Shown in pieces: positions 34,193 through 43,790 of a DNA stretch of 64,000 bases. The stretch comes from Stappia sp. BW2 (GTDB taxonomy: Bacteria > Pseudomonadota > Alphaproteobacteria > Rhizobiales > Stappiaceae): contig NZ_VIRG01000066.1 of NCBI RefSeq assembly GCF_008107695.1, forward strand, positions 744,001-808,000. The letters run 5' to 3'. Under the pieces are notes generated by a model. It worked only from the letters and a program-made list of their open reading frames with translations. It ran no database searches and had not been told where the DNA came from. How positions within the stretch are numbered: the stretch's first letter is position 1; the number at the start of each line of letters is the position of its first letter. The translations under genes and the position numbers were made by a program.

Positions 34193-34885
34193 ATGCTGAC
34201 GCTCTACCATCATCCGTTCTCACCATCTTCACGGTTCATTCGGCTCATCTTGAGCGAATATGGCGCCGCCTTCGAGGAGCAGCACGTGAACCCGTGGGAA
34301 CGTCCCCGGGCGCTCCTGGTGCTGAACGCGGCGGGCACCGTGCCGGTGATCGTGGAAAACGAAGGCCCTGCAATCTGCGGCGCCGGGCCAATCATGGAAT
34401 ATCTGGATGAGACTCGTGGCTATGCGGTTGCCGACCGCCGGCTGATGCCGGATCATCCCGATGCCCGCGCTGAAACGAGGCGTCTGGTCGAATGGAGTCT
34501 CGGCAAATTCGATCAGGAAGTCATCGGCCATCTGGTGCGCGAACGCATCTACAAGCAGATCATGCCCAAATCCACCGGCGGCGGTGAACCGGATTCGTCA
34601 GCCCTGCGCGTTGCCAGGGCGAACATCCACCATCACCTCAAATATTTTGGCTATCTGGTCGCCTCGCGCCGCTGGGTTGCCGGCGACAGGTTGACCTTCG
34701 CCGATTTTGCCCTGGCTGCCTCGCTTTCCTGCGCCGACTATCTGGGCGAAGTGCCCTGGGGCGATGAGGAAGACATCAAGAGCTGGTATGCGCGGGTCAA
34801 ATCGCGGCCGTCGATGCGCCCGCTCCTTGGCGAGAAGGTTTTGGGCATGCCCGCTGCACAAACCTATGCGGATCTCGATTTCTGA
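34193..34885 (+). CDS. Glutathione S-transferase family protein
   Basis: This 230-residue protein has the thioredoxin-fold N-domain (LTLYHHPFSPSSRFIRLILSEYGAAFEEQ, then AGTVPVIVENEGPAICGAGPIMEYLDE with the cis-Pro) and an all-helical C-domain. The catalytic Ser/Cys candidate lies in HPFSPSSR. It probably conjugates or isomerises with glutathione in the cytoplasm. It is close upstream of queG on the same strand and could be co-transcribed, as often seen in Rhizobiales. The substrate is unknown. Confidence 0.87.
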   Translation: MLTLYHHPFSPSSRFIRLILSEYGAAFEEQHVNPWERPRALLVLNAAGTVPVIVENEGPAICGAGPIMEYLDETRGYAVADRRLMPDHPDARAETRRLVEWSLGKFDQEVIGHLVRERIYKQIMPKSTGGGEPDSSALRVARANIHHHLKYFGYLVASRRWVAGDRLTFADFALAASLSCADYLGEVPWGDEEDIKSWYARVKSRPSMRPLLGEKVLGMPAAQTYADLDF

Positions 34886-34951
34886 GACATTCTGTCCGCG
34901 TTCGACCGGCGCCGGTTGACGATCCGTTGTTCCAAAGAGCAGCCAAAGGCC

Positions 34952-36094
34952 TTGGACCTGAAGACCCAAAAGCTTCTGACCGCGTTTGAAGAAAAGGCCC
35001 ATGCCCTCGGTTTCGACGGCGTGAAGATTGCTGCTGCCGACAGCATCCCACAGGCCGGCGAGCGCCTGCGGGCGTTCCTGGACAAGGGATATGAAGGCAG
35101 CATGAGCTGGATGGCGGAAACCGCGGACCGCAGGAGATCGCCGCAGGCGCTTTGGCCGGAGGTTCGCTCGGTCATCATGCTGGCGATGAATTACGGCCCC
35201 GGCGACGCTCCACACGAACATCCCCTCGCCCATCTTGCCGACAGGACCACCGGCGGGATTTCCGTCTATGCGCGGCACCGCGACTATCACGATGTCATCA
35301 AGGGGCGCTTGAAGGAGCTGGCCAGCTTCCTCGTTTCCCGGTCCGGCGGCGACGTGAAAGTGTTTGTCGACACCGCTCCGGTGATGGAAAAACCGCTGGG
35401 GGAAGCTGCCGGGCTTGGCTGGCAGGGCAAACACACCAACCTGGTGTCCCGCGAACTCGGGTCCTGGTTCTTTCTCGGTGCGATCTTCACCACACTTGAA
35501 CTGCCGCCGAGCGGCGGCGAGCGCGATCATTGCGGCTCCTGCCGTGCCTGCCTCGACAGTTGCCCGACAAACGCCTTTCCCGCGCCCTACCTGCTCGATG
35601 CCAGGCGCTGCATTTCCTATCTGACCATCGAACACCCCGGCCCTGTCCCCCATGCCTTCCGCAAGGCTATCGGCAACCGGATCTATGGCTGCGACGATTG
35701 CCTGGCCGCCTGCCCCTGGAACAAGTTTGCCGAAGCTGCCCGGGAGGCCAAGCTGATTGCCCGGCAAGAGCTGATCAATCCGAAACTCACGGACCTCCTG
35801 TCACTGGACGATGCGGCCTTCCGCAAGCTTTTTTCCGGATCTCCGATCAAACGCATCGGCCGTGGCAAGTTTCTGCGCAATGTGCTGATCGCCGCAGGCA
35901 ATTCCGGCGAAACGGCATTGCTAGAAAAGGTGGAAGCGCTGCTGGAGGATAGCGATGCCCTTGTTCGCGGCACCGCAGTCTGGGCGTTCAGGCAACTTTC
36001 TGCACAGGAAGATTTTGAGACCCGCAAAACCGCTGCAGTGCGTGTTGAAACCGACGAAACCGTGCGCTTCGAATGGCTTCACACACAAATCTGA
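34952..36094 (+). CDS. queG: Epoxyqueuosine reductase
   Basis: This protein of about 380 residues has two ferredoxin-type 4Fe-4S motifs ([16 protein letters not shown] and [13 protein letters not shown]), a cobalamin-binding N-domain ([40 protein letters not shown]) and C-terminal HEAT-like repeats. QueG makes queuosine at the tRNA wobble position by reducing epoxyqueuosine, the last step of the pathway. The start is uncertain: TTG 34952 is chosen, TTG 34916 is an in-frame alternative, and no ATG is available upstream of residue 60. Confidence 0.92.
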   Translation: MDLKTQKLLTAFEEKAHALGFDGVKIAAADSIPQAGERLRAFLDKGYEGSMSWMAETADRRRSPQALWPEVRSVIMLAMNYGPGDAPHEHPLAHLADRTTGGISVYARHRDYHDVIKGRLKELASFLVSRSGGDVKVFVDTAPVMEKPLGEAAGLGWQGKHTNLVSRELGSWFFLGAIFTTLELPPSGGERDHCGSCRACLDSCPTNAFPAPYLLDARRCISYLTIEHPGPVPHAFRKAIGNRIYGCDDCLAACPWNKFAEAAREAKLIARQELINPKLTDLLSLDDAAFRKLFSGSPIKRIGRGKFLRNVLIAAGNSGETALLEKVEALLEDSDALVRGTAVWAFRQLSAQEDFETRKTAAVRVETDETVRFEWLHTQI

Positions 36095-36242
36095 TCCGAC
36101 TTTTCCCGATTCGACCTTGTCATGTGATTGGTACATAGTCATCGAATAGCCTAGGTCTTGATGAGGACTGGGACGTCCGACCCCATCGGGACCGACCTTG
36201 TTCGAACTGCCCGATTCCGATCATTTTATTGGAGCCACAAAA

Positions 36243-38411
36243 TTGAATTTACAGTCAGCTTCCGTTTTCTCCTCCAAACCCGCCAGAGCGCGCGTCAGGC
36301 TGTTCATGCTCGGCACCGCGTTTGCGCTGGTCTCCGGGTCCGCCTTTGCGCAGGACACCGGAGAGATTGCCTATGAAGCTTATGTCGAAGGGTTGAAAAA
36401 ACTTGGTGTCGAGGTCGAAAACGGCAGCGTCGCTTATGACGAAGGCAGCGACACGCTGACCCTGACCGACAGCACTATCACCATGAGCGGTGTACTGGAG
36501 GATATCCCGGCCGAAAAAAAAGATGTCACGGATAGTGACGGTGCAACGGACATCGAACCTGCCGAGCTGACCGAACTCAACTATTCGCTCTCTCTCAACA
36601 GCGGCACTGTCACCATTACCGGTCTCAGCCATGAGGATGGTGACTTCACGGCTGCAAGCTGGGTCTATTCGGACGATTCCGAGATGGCTCTGTCCGCAGG
36701 CGCGGAAGGCAAGGGCCAGGTCAAGATCGACGGCCGATTGACCGGTATGTCCGCCACCAACTACAGCTTCACCATGCCCGGGCTTCCGGCGGAAGACGAG
36801 GCGCATCAGGTCAGCCGCTGGCTTCCGTTCGTCAAGGCAACGCTTCTGACCTCCTACGACGAACTGAAGCTCGACAATACGGCGATGACTATCGAGGTTC
36901 GGGAAACCGAAGATAACAAGGACACGCTTGTTCTATCGGGTACCGTGCAGATCGCCGGATACCGTATGGTCGATGCCGAAGACGGCAGAATTGGCGAATA
37001 CTCAATCGACAGCATGACCCAGTCCCTGCAAACGCTGGACCCGGCTTCGGGAAAGATGCTGGACCAGACCACCAGCCAGGGCAAAACGATTTACAAGGAC
37101 ATGGACACCGCCGCGTTCTTTGACCTGTTTGACCCTGATGTTCCGGAAACCGGCGATGAAGTTGTCATGCTCGGGTCGGCATCCGCGATTGACTACAAAT
37201 CCAAACAGGACCTCGGCGACGGCCTTGCGGTTGAAGTATCCGTCGACAAAACCTCGATGGATGAACTGACCGTCGTCAAGCGCGACAACAACATCCTCTC
37301 TCTGCTCGACGGTCTGTTCACGAAGCAGACCCCGGCACCCGAGGAACTGATAACCGGCGTCTTTCAGTTCTACAGGTCCTTCGGAGTTACCGATGCCCGC
37401 CTCAATGGCATCAAAGTGAGCGTTCCGACGCCTGGCCCGGAAAAGCCGATAGATGTCTCCATCAAGGAAATGGCCATGTCGGAGATCAATTCCGACGGCA
37501 TCGGCGAAATGATGATGGTCGGTCTCGACGCCCCGGATCTGCCGGAGGGTGCATCGGTCAAGATCGACTGGGCGGCAATCGGAGATATCGAGTTTGCCGA
37601 ATATACGCCCATGCGCGCCATGATCAGCACGTTGATGGCCGATCCTGCCTTTGGCCAGGATCATCCCATCGACGTCGCCCGGGCTTTCCTGCCACGCTCG
37701 TTCGGCTACGAGATTGAGGGGCTGGACGTCACCGTTCCGGACCTTGGCCGGACCGAAATCGGCAAGGCCGAGATGACGCTGTCCACCACGGTGCCGCCGA
37801 TCCCGACCAGCTTCCACACCAAGACCGAAGGGCTGAAAGTGCCCGTTGCGGCCGTCGATGACCCGGACGTCCAGGCCCTGCTGGAGTCTCTCGGTCTGGA
37901 AACAGTTGTCTGGTCCGACGAAACCCGCCTCTACTGGGACGAGGCAACGCTGGAACTGCGCCTGGAGCGTCTGATGGTGGATGTCGAAGGCGTTGGCCGT
38001 GCGGAATTGTCCGCCCGTCTTGCCAACGTTCCGAAATCCGTGTTCGAGGATCCGGAAAACCAGGGACAGATGGCACTTGTCGTCGCACAATTCGTCGACG
38101 CGTCGTTCACCTTCAAGGATGCTGGCCTCACCAAAAAGGGCATCGCCCATATTGCTGAAGCGCAGAACATTCCGGAAGACGCCTTCCGGGAAGCGTTGGT
38201 GGCTGAAACGGCGCAAATGACAGCGCCCATTCAGAACGCTGCGTTTACACAGATGATCAGCGAAGCGGCCTCGAAGTTCCTCAACAATCCGGGGGAACTG
38301 AAAATCACACTGACCCCTCAGAACCCGGTTCCGATCGCTCAGATCCTCGGCTCTCTGGCGGCACCGCAGACCCTGCCGGATCTGCTGGCAGTCAAGGTTG
38401 TCGCGAATTAA
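36243..38411 (+). CDS. Large secreted protein of unknown function
   Basis: This protein of about 722 residues has an N-terminal signal peptide (RLFMLGTAFALVSGSAFAQ) and then a long acidic, beta-rich sequence with repeated short amphipathic strands, no cysteines in obvious pairs and no further membrane segment. I do not recognise a domain. The pattern of many VSIKEMAMSEI- and TYDELKLDN-like strands suggests a periplasmic lipid- or matrix-like fold comparable to AsmA-type proteins, which is only an impression. TTG 36243 is chosen because GGAG lies eight bases upstream; TTG 36198 would add 15 residues before the signal. It is monocistronic, with a terminator. Confidence 0.72.
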   Translation: MNLQSASVFSSKPARARVRLFMLGTAFALVSGSAFAQDTGEIAYEAYVEGLKKLGVEVENGSVAYDEGSDTLTLTDSTITMSGVLEDIPAEKKDVTDSDGATDIEPAELTELNYSLSLNSGTVTITGLSHEDGDFTAASWVYSDDSEMALSAGAEGKGQVKIDGRLTGMSATNYSFTMPGLPAEDEAHQVSRWLPFVKATLLTSYDELKLDNTAMTIEVRETEDNKDTLVLSGTVQIAGYRMVDAEDGRIGEYSIDSMTQSLQTLDPASGKMLDQTTSQGKTIYKDMDTAAFFDLFDPDVPETGDEVVMLGSASAIDYKSKQDLGDGLAVEVSVDKTSMDELTVVKRDNNILSLLDGLFTKQTPAPEELITGVFQFYRSFGVTDARLNGIKVSVPTPGPEKPIDVSIKEMAMSEINSDGIGEMMMVGLDAPDLPEGASVKIDWAAIGDIEFAEYTPMRAMISTLMADPAFGQDHPIDVARAFLPRSFGYEIEGLDVTVPDLGRTEIGKAEMTLSTTVPPIPTSFHTKTEGLKVPVAAVDDPDVQALLESLGLETVVWSDETRLYWDEATLELRLERLMVDVEGVGRAELSARLANVPKSVFEDPENQGQMALVVAQFVDASFTFKDAGLTKKGIAHIAEAQNIPEDAFREALVAETAQMTAPIQNAAFTQMISEAASKFLNNPGELKITLTPQNPVPIAQILGSLAAPQTLPDLLAVKVVAN

Positions 38412-38440
38412 TCGCTCTGATCACATAGATGCAAAAATCA

Positions 38441-38468
38441 AAAGGGCGGCCAGTGGCCGCCCTTTTTT
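38441..38468. terminator. Bidirectional terminator, unknown secreted protein / fdsA
   Basis: GGGCGGCC-AGT-GGCCGCCC is a perfect 8-bp stem flanked by AAA on the left and a T6 run on the right, between two convergent genes. Confidence 0.9.
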
Positions 38469-38514
38469 CTCTGAAGAAATCTTTTCTTCCTTCGTGCGTC
38501 GGCTGGAACCGGCG

Positions 38515-41283
38515 TCACTCCGCCGCGTGTCGCTGACCGGCCGCCCCGATCCGGGCAGCGCAGAATTTGAACTCCGGAATCTTGCCGAAGGGGTCGAGCT
38601 GCGGATTGGTCAGGAAGTTGGCCGGGGCTTCGTTGAAGCAGAACGGGATGAACAGCATGCCTGTCGACACGTCCCGGTCGGCACGCAAGGTCAACGTGAT
38701 CGCGCCGCGCCGTGTTTCCACCCTCACCTGCTGTCCAATGTCCAGCCCCGAGCGCTCGATGTCGCGCGGGTTCATGGAGACAACGGGCTCCGGTTCGATG
38801 GCGTTGAGCACTTGCGCGCGCCGTGTCATGGCGCCGGTGTGCCAATGCTCCAGCATGCGGCCCGTGGTCAGCACCAGCGGGAAATCGTCGTCTGGAAGCT
38901 CGTCCGGCGGCACGAGATCCGTCGGCACGATGCGGCCGCGTCCATCGGCAGTGGGGAAGGACTGGCCGAACAGGATTTCGTTGCCTGGCTTGTCCGGAGC
39001 GTCCGCCGGATAGGTAACCGTGCCATCGCGCTCCAGCCGTTCCCAGGAAATGTTGCTCAGCGAGGCCATGTGCGAGCGCATTTCCTCGTAGATCGCCGGC
39101 ACGCCGTCATAAGTCCAGTTAAGGCCCAGACGATTTGCGAGGTCGATGAGGATCTGCCAGTCGGCCCGCGCTTCACCCGGCATCGGCACGCAGGGGCGGC
39201 CGATCTGAACCTGGCGGTTTGTGTTGGTGTAGGTGCCAAGTTTCTCCGCATGGGCGGAGGCCGGCAGGATAACGTCCGCATGCCAGGCGGTTTCCGTCAG
39301 GAAGATGTCCTGAACCACCAGATGCTTCAGACTGGCCAGCGCCTTGCGCGCATGGGTCTGGTTCGGGTCGGACATGGCCGGATTTTCACCCTGAACGAAC
39401 ATCGCTTCGATGCCACCTTCCAGGATATCGTCCATGATCTCGACCACGGTCAACCCGCGCACCGGGTCAAGCGTACGGCCCCATGCATCCTCGAATTCGG
39501 CTCGGATGTCCGGGCTTTCGACCGACCGATAATCCGGGAACACCATCGGAATGAGGCCCGCGTCGGAGGCGCCTTGCACGTTGTTCTGTCCACGCAGCGG
39601 ATGCAGGCCCGTGCCCGGGCGGCCGATCTGGCCGGTGGTCAACGCCATGGCGATGAGGCAGCGGACGTTATCCGTGCCATGGACATGCTGCGAAACGCCC
39701 ATGCCCCAGAAAATGATGGACTTGGCGCTGGTGGCATAGAGCCTTGCGACGTCCCGCAGGGTTTGTGCGTCGATCCCGCAGACGGGCTCCATCGCTTCCG
39801 GTGTGAAGTCGGCGATCTTTTCCTTCAACGCCTCGAACCCATCCACATGGGCGGCGATATACTGGCTGTCGTAGTGGCCTTCGGTGATGATGACGTTGAG
39901 GATCGCGTTCAACATCGCCACATCCGTGCCCGGCTTGAACTTCAAACCGTAGTCGGCAAACCGCATCAAACCCTGGCCGCGCGGATCCATGACGATCAGC
40001 TTGGTGCCGTTCTTGGCCGCCTGTTTGATGTAGGTTGCTGCCACGGGGTGGTTCTGTTCCGGTCGCGCGCCAATCACGATCATGCAGTCGGCTTCGCCGG
40101 CCGCATTGAAAGGCGCCGTCACCGCACCCGAGCCAATCCCTTCCATCAGCGCTGCCACGGACGAAGCGTGGCAGAGACGCGTGCAGTGGTCGACGTTGTT
40201 GGTCTGGAAGCCCTGACGGATCAGCTTCTGGAAAAGATAGGCCTCTTCGTTGGAGCCCTTGGCCGAACCGAAGCCGGCGATGCCCCGGCCACCCTTGGCG
40301 TCATAGACGGCTTTCAGGCCGCCAGCCGCCCGCTCGAGCGCTTCTTCCCAGGTGGCCTCGCGGAAATAGTCGAGATGATTTTCCCGCGACATGGCGATGT
40401 CACCACGCTTGGGCGCATCGTCCCGGCGGATCAGCGGCTTGGTCAGACGCTCAGGGCTGGAAACATAGTCAAAGCCGAAGCGGCCCTTGACGCAGAGCCG
40501 GTTTTCGTTGGCCGGGCCGTCCCGGCCTTCGACGCTGACGATCCTGCCGTCCTGCACCGAGACCGACGTCAGACAGCCGACACCGCAGAAGGGACAGACG
40601 CTGTCGACGGTTTCTTCGGCAAAGATCTCGCGCTTGCTGGCGGTTGCGTCCAGAAGGCTCTTTTCCATCAGCGCCCCGGTCGGACAGGCCGACACGCATT
40701 CGCCACAGGCAACGCATGTGGAAAGCCCCATGGGGTCGGCCAGATCGAACACCGGCACGGTATGCGATCCACGGTCGGCCATGCCGATGACGTCGTTGAC
40801 CTGCACTTCCCGGCAGGCCCGTTCGCACAGGTTGCAGGCGATGCAGGCGTCCAGATTGACCGCGATGGCCGGATGGGAAATGTCCTGAGCCGGTTTGGCA
40901 CTGGGTGCGAAACGGTTGGTGGACGCGCCGACACGGTCGGTCCATTTCCAGAAATCGCTTTCCGGGTCGGGGTGGTTGTCGCGCGACGGCTGGTCGGCAG
41001 CCAAAAGTTCGAACACCATTTCACGCGCCTTGGAGGCGCGTTCACTGGCGGTTTTCACCACCATGCCGTCAGCGGGTGTGCGGATGCAGGAGGCGGCAAG
41101 AACGCGCTCGCCTTCGATATCGACCATACAGGCCCGGCAGTTGCCGTCAGACCGATAGCCTGGCGCGTCCTTGTGGCAGAGATGCGGGATGGCAACGCCT
41201 TCGCGCTTGGCAACCTGCCAGATGGTTTCGCCGTCTTCCGCAGTGACCATCCGACCGTCGAGAGAGAAAGTGACCTGGCTCAT
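38515..41283 (-). CDS. fdsA: NAD-dependent formate dehydrogenase, alpha subunit
   Basis: This 922-residue molybdoenzyme starts with a 2Fe-2S domain (CHKDAPGYRSDGNCRACMV), then two 4Fe-4S ferredoxin motifs (CIACNLCERAC, CVACGECVSACP), a further 4Fe-4S cluster (CPFCGVGC) and a bis-MGD catalytic domain in which the metal-ligand cysteine lies in HCTRLCHASS. It oxidises formate to CO2 and passes electrons to the diaphorase encoded just upstream. No twin-arginine signal is present, so the enzyme is cytoplasmic. ATG 41283 overlaps the upstream stop (ATGA). Neither fdsC/fdhD nor fdsD follows in the window. Confidence 0.93.
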   Translation of the reverse strand: MSQVTFSLDGRMVTAEDGETIWQVAKREGVAIPHLCHKDAPGYRSDGNCRACMVDIEGERVLAASCIRTPADGMVVKTASERASKAREMVFELLAADQPSRDNHPDPESDFWKWTDRVGASTNRFAPSAKPAQDISHPAIAVNLDACIACNLCERACREVQVNDVIGMADRGSHTVPVFDLADPMGLSTCVACGECVSACPTGALMEKSLLDATASKREIFAEETVDSVCPFCGVGCLTSVSVQDGRIVSVEGRDGPANENRLCVKGRFGFDYVSSPERLTKPLIRRDDAPKRGDIAMSRENHLDYFREATWEEALERAAGGLKAVYDAKGGRGIAGFGSAKGSNEEAYLFQKLIRQGFQTNNVDHCTRLCHASSVAALMEGIGSGAVTAPFNAAGEADCMIVIGARPEQNHPVAATYIKQAAKNGTKLIVMDPRGQGLMRFADYGLKFKPGTDVAMLNAILNVIITEGHYDSQYIAAHVDGFEALKEKIADFTPEAMEPVCGIDAQTLRDVARLYATSAKSIIFWGMGVSQHVHGTDNVRCLIAMALTTGQIGRPGTGLHPLRGQNNVQGASDAGLIPMVFPDYRSVESPDIRAEFEDAWGRTLDPVRGLTVVEIMDDILEGGIEAMFVQGENPAMSDPNQTHARKALASLKHLVVQDIFLTETAWHADVILPASAHAEKLGTYTNTNRQVQIGRPCVPMPGEARADWQILIDLANRLGLNWTYDGVPAIYEEMRSHMASLSNISWERLERDGTVTYPADAPDKPGNEILFGQSFPTADGRGRIVPTDLVPPDELPDDDFPLVLTTGRMLEHWHTGAMTRRAQVLNAIEPEPVVSMNPRDIERSGLDIGQQVRVETRRGAITLTLRADRDVSTGMLFIPFCFNEAPANFLTNPQLDPFGKIPEFKFCAARIGAAGQRHAAE

Positions 41284-42956
41284 GCCTCGAACTCCTCCGG
41301 GAAAAATTTCAGCACCGAGGTGACCGGATTGCTGGCCGCCTGGCCAAGGCCGCAGATCGACGCCGAGCGCATGACGACATCAAGATCGGCGATCTTGGTC
41401 TTGTCCCAGTCACCTGCCGCCAGCAGATGTTCCATTTTCTCCGTTCCGGACCGGCACGGCGTGCACTGACCGCAGCTCTCGTGCTTGAAGAAGCGCATCA
41501 GGTTCAGCGCCACATCGCGCATGTCATCCTGATCGGAGAAAACGACGATGGCATGGCTGCCGATGAAACAGCCGTATTTGTCCAGCGTGCCGAAATCGAG
41601 AGGCTCGTCGGCAAGCGAGGCCGGCAGGATACCCCCAGAGGCGCCACCTGGCAGGTAGGCCTTGAAGACGTGGCCTTCCTCCATGCCGCCGCAGAACTCT
41701 TCCAACAACTCGTTCATGGTGATGCCCGCTGGAGCCAGCTTGACGCCCGGTTCCTTGACGCGACCGGAGACCGAGAAGGAACGATAGCCCTTGTGGCCGC
41801 GGCGTCCGTGGTCGGCAAACCACTGCGGGCCTTTTTCGACGATGTCCCGGATCCAGAACAGGGTCTCGACATTGTGGTTGAGCGTCGGCTGCCCGAACAG
41901 GCCCACCTGTGCGATGAAAGGCGGGCGGTGGCGTGGCAGGCCGCGCTTGCCTTCGATCGATTCGATCATCGCGCTTTCTTCGCCGCAGATGTAGGCTCCT
42001 GCCCCACGGCGCAGCTCGATATCGATGGTCGTGATGATGCCAGCCTCGCGCAGAACCTCGATTTCCGTCCGCAGGATCTCGATAACCGCAGGATATTCAT
42101 CGCGCATGTAAAGATAGATACGCGCAGCGGAAATCGCATGGGCGGCAATCAGCGCGCCTTCCAGCATCCGGTGCGGATCCCGTTCCAGATGGACGCGGTC
42201 CTTGAATGTGCCCGGTTCGCCTTCATCACCATTGATGGTGAGATATTTCGGAGCTGGCAGATCGTGGACGATCTTCCATTTCGTGCCGGTTGGGAAACCC
42301 GCGCCGCCAAGGCCGCGAAGCCCGGCTTCCAGGGCCTTGTCCGCGATTTCCACCGCATCCAGCTCACCGGCGCGCACGCGCTCCAGCAACTTGTAGCCAC
42401 CGGCGTCGCGATAAGCGTCCAGCTTGATGTAATCAGGAACCGACGGACTGGAATTTCCCTCGAACAGCGCAGCGCGTACGGACACTTCGCTGGCGTTGTC
42501 GATTGCCCGCTTGCCGACCTGAACGGCCGGAGCCCCGGCACAACGGCCGATGCAGGGAACTTTCTGAATGCGGACCTTCGCCGGATCGACCCCGGTTTCA
42601 AGAGCCGCCGCCAGAGCATCCGCGCCTTTCAGCGCACAGGCAACGCTGTCGCAAACCCGAACGGTCAGCGGCGCAGGCCTCGCATCGCCTTCCCGCACGA
42701 TGTCGAAATGATGATAGAAGCTCGCGACTTCGTAGACTTCAGCCTGCGACAGGCGCATCTCTTCCGCCAGCGCGCGCAGGTGCCGGGCTTCCAGGCAGCC
42801 GAATGCGTCCTGGATCTTGTGGAGATGTTCGATGAGCAGGTCGCGTCGGCGTGGCTCGTCGCCCAGCAGTTTCCGGATTTCGTCCAGAGCCGCATCTTCC
42901 ACCTGACGCCCTTTTGGCTGGGATGGCTTGCGTGAAAGCCCCTTGCCGAACGACAT
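41280..42956 (-). CDS. fdsB: Formate dehydrogenase gamma-beta fusion (NuoE-NuoF type diaphorase)
   Basis: This 558-residue protein fuses a NuoE/FdsG-like thioredoxin-fold 2Fe-2S domain (about 1-150; VCDSVACALKG, CIGRCAGAP) to a NuoF/FdsB-like flavoprotein (GGAGFPTGTKW, NGDEGEPGTFKDR for FMN/NAD, and ESCGQCTPCRSGTEK with ICGLGQ for the 4Fe-4S cluster). It reduces NAD+ with electrons from the alpha subunit. In Rhodobacter and Cupriavidus the two parts are separate genes. ATG 42956 follows GGGAG. The frame is open to 43046 without a better site. Confidence 0.9.
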   Translation of the reverse strand: MSFGKGLSRKPSQPKGRQVEDAALDEIRKLLGDEPRRRDLLIEHLHKIQDAFGCLEARHLRALAEEMRLSQAEVYEVASFYHHFDIVREGDARPAPLTVRVCDSVACALKGADALAAALETGVDPAKVRIQKVPCIGRCAGAPAVQVGKRAIDNASEVSVRAALFEGNSSPSVPDYIKLDAYRDAGGYKLLERVRAGELDAVEIADKALEAGLRGLGGAGFPTGTKWKIVHDLPAPKYLTINGDEGEPGTFKDRVHLERDPHRMLEGALIAAHAISAARIYLYMRDEYPAVIEILRTEIEVLREAGIITTIDIELRRGAGAYICGEESAMIESIEGKRGLPRHRPPFIAQVGLFGQPTLNHNVETLFWIRDIVEKGPQWFADHGRRGHKGYRSFSVSGRVKEPGVKLAPAGITMNELLEEFCGGMEEGHVFKAYLPGGASGGILPASLADEPLDFGTLDKYGCFIGSHAIVVFSDQDDMRDVALNLMRFFKHESCGQCTPCRSGTEKMEHLLAAGDWDKTKIADLDVVMRSASICGLGQAASNPVTSVLKFFPEEFEA

Positions 42957-43229
42957 TGGCGTATCTCCCGTTGTGCTGGAGCGCATCTGGATTTCGCGTC
43001 CGCGCTCCTTTTTTTGACCTTCGCGGTGTCGGCGGGCGGTTCGCAACTGCGATTCCCCTCACCTACCCCGTGTTTTGGTCCGGATGTTAGCCGCGCCGCT
43101 TCGGCCTGTCTGTTTGAAAAACGACAAACGGAACTCCAATGCTGACGCTTTGAAGCTGCTCGCCGGACAAGGGCCTAAGACAATCTGCCAGAACGAACCA
43201 TCGCTCAAGCCTGCTCAGACGGCTTCGCC

Positions 43230-43760
43230 TCAAGACGTGAGATGGGAAAACGCAGCAACAACACGCTCATAGACCGGGCGTTTGAACGGCACGATCAGGC
43301 CAGGCAGACGGTCCGCATCTTCCCAGCGCCAGTCGCAGAATTCTGCCGTGTGGCCATCCGGCGGGGTCAGAATGTTGATTTCGTCTTCCAATCCGTCGAA
43401 CCGGTAGGCAATCCAGCGCTGCGCCTGTCCGCGATACTTGCCTTTGCGAGACGTGCGGACGACTTCCGGGGGATAGTCGTAGGCGAACCATTCCGAAGCT
43501 TCTTCGAGCAGGGTAACGGACTTGATCGAGGTTTCCTCATAAAGCTCGCGTCGGGCTGCTGGTTCCGGCGCCTCGCCCTTGTCGATGCCCCCTTGAGGCA
43601 TCTGCCAGCAGTATTCGTAGTTGGATGAACTGCCGCCGTCATCGCGGCTCCCGATCCAGACTTTGCCCGCCGTGTTGATGAGCATAATTCCGACGCAGGG
43701 CCGGTAAGGAAGACCGTCGTCAGGTTCCGGAAACCCCGGTCCAAGTGCCAGCTTCGTCAC
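43230..43760 (-). CDS. rppH: RNA pyrophosphohydrolase
   Basis: This 176-residue Nudix enzyme has the box [20 protein letters not shown] near 57-76 and the RppH-specific [12 protein letters not shown] and WQMPQGG. It removes pyrophosphate from 5' triphosphate RNA ends, which opens mRNAs to RNase E decay. It ends the conserved run envC-ctpA-yibQ-rppH. The 273 bp between it and fdsB hold no gene that I can see and must contain the formate dehydrogenase promoter upstream of 42956. Confidence 0.93.
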   Translation of the reverse strand: MTKLALGPGFPEPDDGLPYRPCVGIMLINTAGKVWIGSRDDGGSSSNYEYCWQMPQGGIDKGEAPEPAARRELYEETSIKSVTLLEEASEWFAYDYPPEVVRTSRKGKYRGQAQRWIAYRFDGLEDEINILTPPDGHTAEFCDWRWEDADRLPGLIVPFKRPVYERVVAAFSHLTS

Positions 43761-43790
43761 AAAAACCTCTTGGTGTTCAATCTGCTGAGA

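Noticed and set aside
38398..41469. Plus-strand open frame of more than 1000 codons
   Set aside because: It lies antisense to the clearly assigned formate dehydrogenase alpha gene; GC-rich third positions keep the opposite strand open. Its translation has no recognisable domain.
41427..42935. Plus-strand open frame opposite fdsB
   Set aside because: It is antisense to conserved FMN and iron-sulfur motifs and shows no protein similarity by eye.
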